NCBI RefSeq assembly: GCF_000716785.1 | Contig: NZ_JNYY01000004.1 | Location: forward strand, 396,052 to 460,051 | Direction of reading: 5' to 3' | From: Amycolatopsis vancoresmycina | Lineage (GTDB): Bacteria; Actinomycetota; Actinomycetes; Mycobacteriales; Pseudonocardiaceae | DNA: 64,000 bases | Shown here: positions 1 to 7,296 of the stretch, piece after piece | Position numbering within the stretch: the stretch's first letter is position 1 | How the letters are laid out: each line of letters starts with the position of its first letter | Position numbers and translations under genes: made by a program | The notes under the pieces: generated by a model | The model's database searches: none | What the model was told of the DNA's origin: nothing | Seen by the model: the letters and a program-made list of their open reading frames with translations, nothing else

Positions 1-357
1 GACGTCGGCGTAGGGGATCCGCCGGTCGAGGTAGCGGCCCGGCGAGCTGAACCCGAGCTTCGCGAACGCGCGCTGCGGGTCGGCGAGGGTGCCCGGGAGG
101 TTCGCGCAGTCCGCGCCGGTTTCGCTGTGAGCGAGCTGACAGAACTGCGTCTGGCTGACGGCGAGGCCGTGGTAGGCGGCGATGGTGGCGCCCGAACTCG
201 CCCAGCACCACTGGTTCTTCTGCTGGAGCTGCAGCACGATCTGGTTCCGGTAGGTCGACGGCACTCCGGGCGCGGCTCCGGCGGTGACCGGTGCGACCAG
301 GCACAACAGCAGGCTCAAAGCCAGTACGGCGTGAACCTGGCTCGACTTCACCAGCAC
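1..357 (-). CDS. Secreted papain-like cysteine protease (5' part only)
   Basis: The gene runs off the left edge; only about 119 N-terminal codons are visible. The chosen start is a GTG at 357 because an AGGAGG (364-369) lies 6 nt upstream; a second in-frame GTG at 351 has a longer spacer. The N-terminus is a typical Sec signal peptide (Lys-Ser start, hydrophobic Leu/Val run, then Ala-Gly-Ala-Ala). It is followed by a Gln-x-x-x-x-Trp-Cys-Trp-Ala motif, the active-site cysteine region of the papain-like/AvrRpt2 (C39-like) family. The catalytic His would lie outside the window. The product is probably an exported protease or hydrolase. It is transcribed divergently from the XRE regulator at 605, which might control it (inference). 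Confidence 0.7.
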   Translation of the reverse strand, partial: MLVKSSQVHAVLALSLLLCLVAPVTAGAAPGVPSTYRNQIVLQLQQKNQWCWASSGATIAAYHGLAVSQTQFCQLAHSETGADCANLPGTLADPQRAFAKLGFSSPGRYLDRRIPYADV

Positions 358-533
358 GGACGGCCTCCTGCTCGAACGTGGGCGAACCAGCGGTGGTCAC
401 AACGGTGAACAACGCCGTCACAAGGAGCAAGAACGCCATCCGGCGGAACGGACCGTTCCGGGGCACAGCCGGAACGCGGAACAGTCACCTCAAGGAGGCC
501 AACCACCCTGAACGGGGGTCGGCACGCCCACCC

Positions 534-567
534 TACGCTGCTAACGTGAACGTTCCGCGGTGTTCAC
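534..567 (+). promoter_or_regulatory. Possible promoter/operator between protease and XRE genes
   Basis: A TANNNT-type -10 box (TACGCT, 534-539) is followed by an inverted GTGAAC (546-551)/GTTCAC (562-567) around an NNTTCCGCG core. A second palindrome, GGAACGG-A-CCGTTCC, lies at 445-459 in the same divergent intergenic region. Such repeats would suit binding by the adjacent XRE-type regulator. This is assigned only by position and symmetry. Confidence 0.3.
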
Positions 568-604
568 GCCCAGCGCACACACTGGTCGGGTGAAGGGACG
601 AGCG

Positions 605-1603
605 GTGGCACAAGACGGGAACCTCCCACTGATCATCGATGGCGCCCGCACGACCCGGGCATCGGTCGCCGAACTGCCCAAAGAGCTGACCGAGGCACTC
701 CGCACGGGTGAGTTCCACCACGCGTTGCGGCTCGCGATCGCCTACCGCGGGCTGTCACTGGCGCGGCTGCGGGCGCACCTCGCGCTGCGTGGCGTCCAAA
801 TCGGACAGTCGACGCTGAGTTACTGGCAACGCGGCCTCCGCCAGCCCGAGGTGCCGAAGGCGCTGCCGGCGGTCCGGGCCCTGGAATCGGTCCTCCAGCT
901 GCCGGCCGATGCCCTCGTGGTGCTGATCGGCCCGCGCCTGGTCCGCCGCGGCCACCAGCCGGCGGCGTCGTTCCACGACCTGCGTTCCGGCGACATGGGC
1001 TCGATCGTCGAGGACCTGCTGGCCGAGCTGGGCGCGTACCCGTCGTCGAACCACTACAACGCGGACCTCGAACTGCTGTCGGTCCACGACACGATCACGT
1101 TCGACGCCGAACACCGCCAGGTCAGCCTGCGCACGCGGCTGGTGACGCGGGCGCGCCGGCACGGCCCGGACCGGTACCTGACGGTGTACAACGGCGACCC
1201 GGGCTGCCGCATCGACGACGTCGAGCTGATCACGGACGAGGGCTGCCGCGTGGGCCGGATGCGCCGCAACCCGGACGCGGACACGATGGCGACGGAGCTG
1301 CTGTTCGACCGCAAGCTCGCCGAGGGCGACATCCACGTGTTCTGCTTCGAGGTCCGCGACGACTCGGGGTCGGCGTCGCCGGGGTACTACCGGATGCTGC
1401 GCGACCGCTGCGCGAGTTACCTGGTCCAGCTGCGTTTCGACCGCAACGCGCTGCCGGCCCGGTGCACCCGTCAGGTGCGGGCACGAGACGACGCGCTGCC
1501 GGTGGTGGCGGAGGAACTGGCGTGCGACATGGGCGGGGTGAGCAGCGCGTTCTTCAGCGACGCCGGGCCCGGGCTGGCCGGGGTCGCCGTGGAGTGGAAC
1601 TGA
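605..1603 (+). CDS. XRE-type helix-turn-helix regulator with actinobacterial C-terminal domain
   Basis: About 332 residues. A GTG start at 605 is preferred because GAAGGGA (592-598) sits 6 nt upstream; the frame is open to an ATG at 560 with no ribosome site. Residues about 35-110 form the helix-turn-helix: an Arg-Gly-Leu-Ser-Leu-Ala-x-Leu first helix, then a Ser-Thr-Leu-Ser-Tyr-Trp-x-x-Gly recognition helix and a Glu-Val-Pro turn, as in Cro/C1-like domains. The remaining 220 residues contain no motif I can name; related long-tailed XRE proteins are common in actinomycetes and the tail presumably senses or dimerises. It is a single gene, divergent from the protease and followed convergently by the toxin gene. 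Targets are unknown. Confidence 0.7.
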   Translation: MAQDGNLPLIIDGARTTRASVAELPKELTEALRTGEFHHALRLAIAYRGLSLARLRAHLALRGVQIGQSTLSYWQRGLRQPEVPKALPAVRALESVLQLPADALVVLIGPRLVRRGHQPAASFHDLRSGDMGSIVEDLLAELGAYPSSNHYNADLELLSVHDTITFDAEHRQVSLRTRLVTRARRHGPDRYLTVYNGDPGCRIDDVELITDEGCRVGRMRRNPDADTMATELLFDRKLAEGDIHVFCFEVRDDSGSASPGYYRMLRDRCASYLVQLRFDRNALPARCTRQVRARDDALPVVAEELACDMGGVSSAFFSDAGPGLAGVAVEWN

Positions 1604-1631
1604 CGCCCGCGGTGTTCGGCGCCGGACTCGG

Positions 1632-2078
1632 TCAGAGCACCTCGAATCCGTTGGCCTTGGCCGCGTCGGCCTGCCGTTCGTCACGCGTGACGAAGGTGAC
1701 CGGGTCGCCTGCGGTCAGCTCCGCCGTGGAGTGCATCGCGACCGCGATGTGGATCGCGTCGAGTGTGCGCACCGGGTAGTTCTCGGCGACCAGCCGGCTC
1801 GCGGCGGGAATCACCCGTTCCGGATCGAACGGGATGAGCAGCAGGTCACCGTCCGGGGAGGCGAAGTGATCGAAGTGCGCCAGCAGCGCCGCGGGATCGG
1901 GGATGCGGCCGGTCCGCTTGGCGGCCGTCATCGCGCCGACGAACTCGATGCGGGTGAAGTCGCTGCTCATGATCGGGTCACCGCCTTCGAGGAGCAGCTC
2001 GCGGAACTTGTCGTGTTCCGGCTCGTCCCGCAGGTAAGCCGTGACCAACGCGCTGGTGTCGACATACAGCACGGTCAC
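1632..2078 (-). CDS. PIN-domain toxin (VapC/FitB-like ribonuclease)
   Basis: 148 residues. The start is a GTG at 2078 that overlaps the antitoxin stop (GTGA, 4 nt), so translation is probably coupled. The PIN fold is indicated by the N-terminal Tyr-Val-Asp-Thr-Ser-Ala-Leu-Val (first catalytic Asp), a conserved Glu in Arg-Ile-Glu-Phe-Val-Gly, Arg-Thr-Leu-Asp-Ala-Ile-His (third acidic residue), and a C-terminal Phe-Val-Thr-Arg-Asp. PIN toxins are Mg-dependent RNases that cleave tRNA, rRNA or mRNA. The preceding gene encodes a ribbon-helix-helix partner, so the pair is a type II toxin-antitoxin system. The RNA target cannot be predicted. All catalytic acids are present, so it is probably active. 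Confidence 0.85.
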   Translation of the reverse strand: MTVLYVDTSALVTAYLRDEPEHDKFRELLLEGGDPIMSSDFTRIEFVGAMTAAKRTGRIPDPAALLAHFDHFASPDGDLLLIPFDPERVIPAASRLVAENYPVRTLDAIHIAVAMHSTAELTAGDPVTFVTRDERQADAAKANGFEVL

Positions 2079-2362
2079 CACTCCCCTCGGGTCCAGTCGA
2101 GTGCTTCGCTGACAGCAGTGCCCCACCCTCGGGACAATTCTTCGATTTCGTCGAGCGTCGGCACCTGAGCCGGGGGCTCCACGTGCACGATCTTGCCTTC
2201 GGCGATCAAGCGCCGCTTCCAGTCCGCCCGGGTTTCGGTCTTCGCCACTACGCCCCTCAACGCTTCCGTGACCAGGTCGTTCATGCTGCGCCCCTCGGCT
2301 TCGGCTCGGGCCTTCAGCCGGGCGTGCAGCTCGTCGTCGATCCTCGTGATCAACTGCTTCAC
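2075..2362 (-). CDS. Ribbon-helix-helix antitoxin of the PIN toxin
   Basis: 95 residues from a GTG at 2362; upstream GTG/ATG codons at 2383/2380 are in frame but lie inside the operator palindrome. The N-terminus (Lys-Gln-Leu-Ile-Thr-Arg-Ile-Asp-Asp-Glu-Leu) is the beta-strand of a FitA/Arc-type ribbon-helix-helix, followed by helices with Ala-Arg-Ala-Glu-Ala-Glu-Gly-Arg-Ser-Met-Asn-Asp-Leu-Val. The acidic C-terminal half would wrap and neutralise the toxin. The gene is first in the two-gene operon and ends inside the toxin start. It is expected to repress its own promoter, consistent with the palindrome directly upstream. Confidence 0.82.
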   Translation of the reverse strand: MKQLITRIDDELHARLKARAEAEGRSMNDLVTEALRGVVAKTETRADWKRRLIAEGKIVHVEPPAQVPTLDEIEELSRGWGTAVSEALDWTRGEW

Positions 2363-2369
2363 GACACCA

Positions 2370-2398
2370 TGATAACACATCACCCATTCGTGCTATCA
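2370..2398 (-). promoter_or_regulatory. Palindromic operator of the toxin-antitoxin operon
   Basis: Inverted repeat TGATAACAC (2370-2378) and GTGCTATCA (2390-2398), one mismatch, separated by 11 bp, immediately upstream of the antitoxin start. Position and symmetry fit the autoregulatory operator bound by ribbon-helix-helix antitoxins. The arms are AT-richer than the surroundings and may overlap the promoter. Confidence 0.55.
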
Positions 2399-2418
2399 CT
2401 GTTCACGGCGCAGGACAA

Positions 2419-2450
2419 AGGGCCGCCCCGAACACTTTCGGGGCGGCCCT
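2419..2450 (-). terminator. Rho-independent-like hairpin after sahH
   Basis: Perfect 14-bp inverted repeat (2419-2432 with 2437-2450) with a 4-nt loop, 15 nt beyond the sahH stop codon. There is only a weak U-tract, as is usual in high-GC actinobacteria. It also separates sahH from the toxin-antitoxin operon. Confidence 0.7.
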
Positions 2451-2464
2451 GACCAGCGAAAACC

Positions 2465-3937
2465 TCAGTACCGGTAGTGCTCCGGCTTGAACGGGCCCTC
2501 GACGTCCACGTCGATGTACTCGGCCTGCGCCTTAGTCAGCTTCGTCAGCTCACCACCGAGCGCGTCGAGGTGGATCTTCGCCACCTTCTCGTCCAGCTTC
2601 TTGGGCAGCCGGAACACCTCGTTGTCGTACTCCTCGTGCTTGGTGAACAGCTCGACCTGCGCGATCACCTGGTTGGAGAAGCTGTTCGACATCACGAACG
2701 ACGGGTGCCCGGTCGCGTTGCCCAGGTTCAGCAGGCGGCCCTCCGACAGCACGATGATCGTGTTGCCGTTCGGGAACACCCACTCGTCGACCTGCGGCTT
2801 GATGTTCACGCGGCGGATGCCCGGGTAACGGGCGAGGCCCGCCATGTCGAGCTCGTTGTCGAAGTGGCCGATGTTGCCCAGGATCGCCTGGTGCTTCATC
2901 TTCGCCATGTGCTCGACCAGCACGACGTCCTTGTTGCCGGTCGTCGTGATGACGATGTCGGCCTCGGGGAGCGCGTTCTCCAGCGTGCTGACCTGGTAGC
3001 CGTCCATCGCCGCCTGCAGCGCGCAGATCGGGTCGATCTCCGTGACGATCACGCGCGCGCCCTGGCCGCGCAGGGACTCCGCGGCGCCCTTGCCGACGTC
3101 GCCGTAGCCGCAGACCACCGCGACCTTGCCGCCGATCAGGACGTCGGTGCCGCGGTTGATGCCGTCGATCAGGGAGTGGCGGATGCCGTAGCGGTTGTCG
3201 AACTTCGACTTCGTCACCGCGTCGTTGACGTTGATCGCCGGGAACAGCAGCTCGCCCGCCGCCGCCAGCTGGTACAGGCGCAGGACGCCGGTCGTCGTCT
3301 CCTCGGTGACGCCGTGGATGCCCTCGCCGATCTTCGTCCACTTGCCGGTGTCCGCCGCCACCGACGCGCGCAGCAGCTCGAGGAACACGCGGAACTCGTC
3401 CGAGGTGTTCTCGTCCGGGGTCGGCACGACACCCGTCTTCTCGAACTCGGTGCCCTTGTGCACCAGCATCGTGGCGTCACCGCCGTCGTCGAGGATCATG
3501 TTCGGGCCCTCGCCGTCCCAGGTGAGCATCCGCTCGGTGCACCACCAGTACTCCTCGAGCGACTCGCCCTTCCACGCGAACACCGGGACGCCCTTGGGCT
3601 CCTGGGTCGTGCCGTGCGGGCCGACGACGACCGCGGCGGCCGCGTGGTCCTGCGTCGAGAAGATGTTGCAGGAGGCCCAGCGCACCTCCGCGCCCAGCGC
3701 CACCAGCGTCTCGATCAGCACCGCGGTCTGCACCGTCATGTGCAGCGAACCGGACACGCGCGCCCCGCGCAGCGGGTAGACCTCCGCGTATTCGCGCCGC
3801 AGCGCCATCAGTCCCGGCATCTCGTGTTCGGCGAGGCGGATCTCCTTGCGGCCGAACTCGGCGGCCTCGAGGTCGGCGACGGCGAACTCGATGCCGTTGC
3901 GGGTCTCGTGCCGCTTGGCAACGCTTTCGGGGGTCAT
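2465..3937 (-). CDS. sahH: S-adenosylhomocysteinase (adenosylhomocysteine hydrolase)
   Basis: 490 residues, NAD-dependent. It reversibly splits S-adenosylhomocysteine into homocysteine and adenosine, removing the inhibitory product of SAM-dependent methylation. Start ATG at 3937 has GGAGG about 10 nt upstream; the frame is open for 10 more codons without a ribosome site. Visible marks: His-Met-Thr-Val-Gln-Thr and Asn-x-x-Ser-Thr-Gln-Asp substrate segments, Lys-Ser-Lys-Phe-Asp-Asn, the NAD-binding Gly-Tyr-Gly-Asp-Val-Gly-Lys-Gly (about residues 270-278), and the C-terminal Lys-Pro-Glu-His-Tyr-Arg-Tyr signature. It appears monocistronic, with a strong hairpin behind it. The short 5' leader does not resemble a SAH riboswitch. 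Identification is secure. Confidence 0.98.
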   Translation of the reverse strand: MTPESVAKRHETRNGIEFAVADLEAAEFGRKEIRLAEHEMPGLMALRREYAEVYPLRGARVSGSLHMTVQTAVLIETLVALGAEVRWASCNIFSTQDHAAAAVVVGPHGTTQEPKGVPVFAWKGESLEEYWWCTERMLTWDGEGPNMILDDGGDATMLVHKGTEFEKTGVVPTPDENTSDEFRVFLELLRASVAADTGKWTKIGEGIHGVTEETTTGVLRLYQLAAAGELLFPAINVNDAVTKSKFDNRYGIRHSLIDGINRGTDVLIGGKVAVVCGYGDVGKGAAESLRGQGARVIVTEIDPICALQAAMDGYQVSTLENALPEADIVITTTGNKDVVLVEHMAKMKHQAILGNIGHFDNELDMAGLARYPGIRRVNIKPQVDEWVFPNGNTIIVLSEGRLLNLGNATGHPSFVMSNSFSNQVIAQVELFTKHEEYDNEVFRLPKKLDEKVAKIHLDALGGELTKLTKAQAEYIDVDVEGPFKPEHYRY

Positions 3938-4023
3938 AGTGGCGATTCCTCCAAGACTCGATGACACACGAACACTACCGTTGTCCGCTCGACTGTCCCT
4001 AGAAGTGTTAGGAGGCCCTTACC

Positions 4024-6285
4024 GTGGCCATGCCCGGCCCCGACACCCGCGTCGTGGAAATCCGCGTCGCCGGCCTCGTGGGCACCAGCGGGGAGACACT
4101 CCTCGACGCCGTTTCGACCGTCGACGTCGCCGGCGACGGGCTGGGCCGGGTGGTCCGCCCGGCGGACCGGCTGCGCCGCCCGGCGCCCGGGCCGGTGCTG
4201 CCGGCGCTCGGCCGGTCGATCCCGCGAACGCTCGAAGGCTACCTGTGGCACGGCATGACCTCCGGCGGCGCCACGAAGGCCACCTGGGCGCTGCTGTTCC
4301 CGTTCTCACTGGCCAACGTCGCCTTCTGGATGCTGCCACCGGTCCCGGACCGCCGGCTCGCGCGCGTTCTCGGTGCCGTGTGCCGCGGCCTGCTGCGCGT
4401 CGGCGCCCTGCTGCTGACGATGCTGCTGATGGGCCAGCTCGCGGCGATCGCGCTCGACCTGTTCGCCGCGCAGTGCCTCGCGCCCGGCTCCGGCTGCCTG
4501 CCCGCGATCCCCGACGCGGTCCGCTCGGTGCCCGCGAGGATCGCCGTCGGCGTGCTGCCGCTGCTCGCCGTGATCTTCGTCCTGCACCGGATTTCGAGCG
4601 CGACCTGGGCGGTGCACGCCGACGGCGACCTCACCGGCGGGCCGCTGCGGATGCGCGCCGACCCGGAGACGCCGGCCCTGCGCTGCCTGCACACCGTGGC
4701 GGCGCTGGCGTCGGTCGCGTTGCTGCTGCTCGGCGGACCGTTCCGGGTGCCCGGCGACACCGTCGACGTCGTCGCCTGGATCGTCACGCTGGCCGTGGTG
4801 CTCGCCACCGTCGTCGCCGCCGCGATCGGCGTCGACACCGGCCGGTTCGCCCGCCCCGGGGTGCTCGCGTTCGCGACCCTGCTCGTCGTCGTGGCCGCGG
4901 TGCGGCTGCGGCTGGGCACCGGCCCGCTGCCGGGCACCAACGGCGTCGTCGAAGGCCTCGGTGCGGCCCTGGTCGCGGTCACGGTGCTGTTCGCGCTGTT
5001 CCTCGCCCCGGCCGCGCTGCTGGCCCGGCCCGGCTGGCGGCACAAGCCGCAGCGGCTGCGGCCGTGGATGGGCGGCTGGGCGGCCGCGCCGGTGCTCGCG
5101 CTGGCCGGCCTGCTCGGCGGCGGCTTCGGCGCCGGCCTCGCCGAGGCGCTCCGGCGCCTTTCCGGCGCCGGGCTGCTGCAGGTGCCGACGACGTACCTGC
5201 TGGTCACGGTCCTGTGGGGGGCCGGGCTGGCGCTGGCCGCGGTGCTCGGCGTGCTCGGTTTCGCGGTCGCCGTCCCGCTGCGGCGGCTGCGGCGCGGCAT
5301 CCCGGAGATCGTCGAGCTGATGGAGCACGACCGGCAGCAGGAAGCCCAGGCTGCGGCGGCGTGGGCGCGGTCGGCGTGGGAACGGCGGCACCTGCACCAC
5401 CTGGCGCTCGCGGTGGCGTCGGCGATGTCCGCGGGCGGCGCGGCGCTGCTGGTGCTGCGGTTCGGGTTCGGGCTGGTCCCCGGCTGGTTCGGCCCGCTGT
5501 CCGCGATCGGCGTGGTCGCGCTCGGCGCGCTGGCCGCGGGCCTGCTGCGGGTCGTCTACACGGCCGCGCGGACCCCGCAGCGCAGCCGCCACCTCGGCGC
5601 GCTGGCCGACCTCGTGTGCTTCTGGCCGCGGGCGGCGCACCCGACGGTGCCGCCCTGCTACGCGCTCAAGGTCGTCCCCGAACTGGCCGCGCGGGCGCGC
5701 GAGCACCTCGCCGAACCCGGGACACGCGTGGTGCTCTCCGGCTACAACCTCGGCAGCCTGCTCACGCTCATGGCCGCCGCCCGGCTGGCCGCCGAGCTGC
5801 CGCCGGCGGACCTCGAGCGCGTCGGCGTGCTCACCGCCGGCTCCCCGCTGCAGTGGGGCTACCAACGCGCGTTCCCGGCGTTGCTGCCGCAGGAAGCGCT
5901 GGAGCGGCTCTTCGCCGACCTCGACGGCCGGTGGCGGGCACTGTGCCGCGGCACCGACATCTTCGGCGGCGGCGTGACGACGTGGCGGCACTCGGTCGCC
6001 GACCGGCGGCTGCACGGCGTCGGGTTCCTCCCGGACGGCGGCTTCGGCCCGGTGTCGGCGACGGCCGACGGCACCGGCGTCCTGATCCTCGGCGGCGACC
6101 ACTGGCTGCCGGACCCGCTGCGCGGCCCGACCGGGCGGCACCGCTGGGCGCCCGGGGTGCTCAAGCACCAGGACTACGTCGTCGACGCCGAATGGGACCA
6201 CGCCGTCGCGATGGCCGCCGGCCTCGGCAAGCCGTCCTGGGGCGAGCAGGGCTCGCTCTTCGGGGACTTTCCCCCGAAACGGTGA
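4024..6285 (+). CDS. Large integral membrane protein with a degenerate lipase-like C-terminal domain
   Basis: 753 residues; GTG start at 4024 with AGGAGG 8 nt upstream. About ten hydrophobic segments between residues 95 and 520 indicate a polytopic membrane protein. The C-terminal 200 residues look like a soluble alpha/beta-hydrolase. Val-Val-Leu-Ser-Gly-Tyr-Asn-Leu-Gly-Ser (Asn near 575) occupies the place of the lipase nucleophile elbow Gly-x-Ser-x-Gly. A Leu-Thr-Ala-Gly-Ser-Pro-Leu strand-turn follows near 605, then a Gly-Gly-Asp-His-Trp-Leu-Pro-Asp-Pro segment near 690 where the catalytic His would fall. The nucleophile Ser is replaced by Asn, so classical lipase chemistry is doubtful. 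I do not recognise a named family. It is a single gene ending at a bidirectional terminator. Confidence 0.75.
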   Translation: MAMPGPDTRVVEIRVAGLVGTSGETLLDAVSTVDVAGDGLGRVVRPADRLRRPAPGPVLPALGRSIPRTLEGYLWHGMTSGGATKATWALLFPFSLANVAFWMLPPVPDRRLARVLGAVCRGLLRVGALLLTMLLMGQLAAIALDLFAAQCLAPGSGCLPAIPDAVRSVPARIAVGVLPLLAVIFVLHRISSATWAVHADGDLTGGPLRMRADPETPALRCLHTVAALASVALLLLGGPFRVPGDTVDVVAWIVTLAVVLATVVAAAIGVDTGRFARPGVLAFATLLVVVAAVRLRLGTGPLPGTNGVVEGLGAALVAVTVLFALFLAPAALLARPGWRHKPQRLRPWMGGWAAAPVLALAGLLGGGFGAGLAEALRRLSGAGLLQVPTTYLLVTVLWGAGLALAAVLGVLGFAVAVPLRRLRRGIPEIVELMEHDRQQEAQAAAAWARSAWERRHLHHLALAVASAMSAGGAALLVLRFGFGLVPGWFGPLSAIGVVALGALAAGLLRVVYTAARTPQRSRHLGALADLVCFWPRAAHPTVPPCYALKVVPELAARAREHLAEPGTRVVLSGYNLGSLLTLMAAARLAAELPPADLERVGVLTAGSPLQWGYQRAFPALLPQEALERLFADLDGRWRALCRGTDIFGGGVTTWRHSVADRRLHGVGFLPDGGFGPVSATADGTGVLILGGDHWLPDPLRGPTGRHRWAPGVLKHQDYVVDAEWDHAVAMAAGLGKPSWGEQGSLFGDFPPKR

Positions 6286-6315
6286 AGGCCCCTCGCGCGC
6301 GGAGCGAGGGGCCTT
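6285..6315. terminator. Bidirectional terminator between convergent genes
   Basis: 12-bp perfect stem (6285-6296 with 6304-6315), 7-nt loop. It begins at the last base of the membrane-protein stop codon and lies 22 bp from the stop of the convergent sortase-substrate gene. Confidence 0.65.
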
Positions 6316-6336
6316 CGACCGGGAACTAGCTCAGCT

Positions 6337-7026
6337 TCACTCGGAAGCCTTACGGCGGAACTTCAGCAGCGCGAGCAGGCCGCCACCGGCGACGAGCAGC
6401 AGCCCGCCGACCCAGATCAGCCACGCGTTGTCGAAGCCGGTGTTGGCCAGGCCGCCACCGGTGCCCGACTCGTTGCCCGCCGGGACGGCGGCCGGAGCGG
6501 TGGTGGAGCTGGTCGGCGCGACCGAGGTGTCCGAGGTCGCCGGGGCGCTCGGCTTGGTGGTCTCGGCCGGCTTCGTCGGCTTGGTCGGCGGAGCCGTGAC
6601 GGTCTCGGTCGGCTTCGTGGTCTTCTTGCCGCACAGGAACCACTTGTCGATGTTGGTTTCCTGGCGGTGGCTGGTCAGCGTCGACTTGAGGCCGCTCCAG
6701 GGCGCGTCCTTCGACAGCCCTTTCTTGCCCGGGATGTACTCGTTGAAGCCGTCGTCGCCGCCGATGACGACGATGCGGTTCACGGTGACGCCATCGTGGA
6801 CCTTCGTGATGGTCAGCGTCTTCTGGCCCACGCCACCGGTGAAGTCGACGTCGTCCTGCGTGACCTTGTCCTGGCCGTCCGCGCACTTCGAGTGGCTGCG
6901 GTCCGGAATCGGGTTCGAGCGGTCGTCGGGGCTCCAGCAGGCCAGCGCGGAGCCGGCGGTGCCGATGAGGGCGGCCGTGGTGAGCGCCATGACCGCGACG
7001 GCGCCGCGGAAGGTACGTCTGCGCAT
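6337..7026 (-). CDS. Sortase-anchored surface protein with LANTG motif
   Basis: 229 residues from ATG 7026 (GGAG upstream). Features in order: a signal peptide with Arg-Arg-Arg-Thr and a hydrophobic stretch ending Ala-Leu-Ala-Cys; an extracellular domain of about 120 residues with four cysteines, which may form disulfides; a Thr/Pro/Lys-rich spacer typical of wall-spanning regions; Leu-Ala-Asn-Thr-Gly; a hydrophobic helix; and a positively charged tail (Arg-Arg-Lys). LAxTG is the substrate motif of class E sortases of actinobacteria, so the protein is probably linked covalently to peptidoglycan. No sortase gene lies nearby. The outer domain's function is unknown. Confidence 0.8.
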   Translation of the reverse strand: MRRRTFRGAVAVMALTTAALIGTAGSALACWSPDDRSNPIPDRSHSKCADGQDKVTQDDVDFTGGVGQKTLTITKVHDGVTVNRIVVIGGDDGFNEYIPGKKGLSKDAPWSGLKSTLTSHRQETNIDKWFLCGKKTTKPTETVTAPPTKPTKPAETTKPSAPATSDTSVAPTSSTTAPAAVPAGNESGTGGGLANTGFDNAWLIWVGGLLLVAGGGLLALLKFRRKASE

Positions 7027-7244
7027 GAGTTCTCCAGTACCGATCGGGGGAGGAACGGCGAAATCGGGGGATCGCAATGCCACTGAACGTGGGAATCACG
7101 CGGCTGTAATTCACCCGTCAGTGGCACACGGAGGCTCGAAAGGTATCGCACGTCACTCGGCCCCTTACCAGGGGTCCCCCTTTGCGCACGAATCGCAAGA
7201 TCCTCTTGATCAAGCCGTAACCTCGCGTTACGCAACCAAACGGA

Positions 7245-7286
7245 AAAAGCCCCGCCGACCTGGGGATCCAGTTCGGCGGGGCTTTT
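7245..7286 (-). terminator. Terminator of the amino-acid permease gene
   Basis: 14-bp perfect stem (7245-7258 with 7273-7286) with a T-run on the minus strand after the stem, placed 10 nt beyond the permease stop. It is one of the more canonical intrinsic terminators in the window. Confidence 0.75.
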
Positions 7287-7296
7287 CGGCCGCAAG

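Noticed and set aside
3938..4023. SAH riboswitch ahead of sahH
   Set aside because: Only about 70 nt of leader is available and no conserved SAH-aptamer segments were visible.
4306..6201. Long reverse-strand open frame over the membrane-protein gene
   Set aside because: Low-complexity Arg/Gln/Gly translation without domains; it is the antisense shadow of a high-GC gene with a good ribosome site and clear membrane helices.
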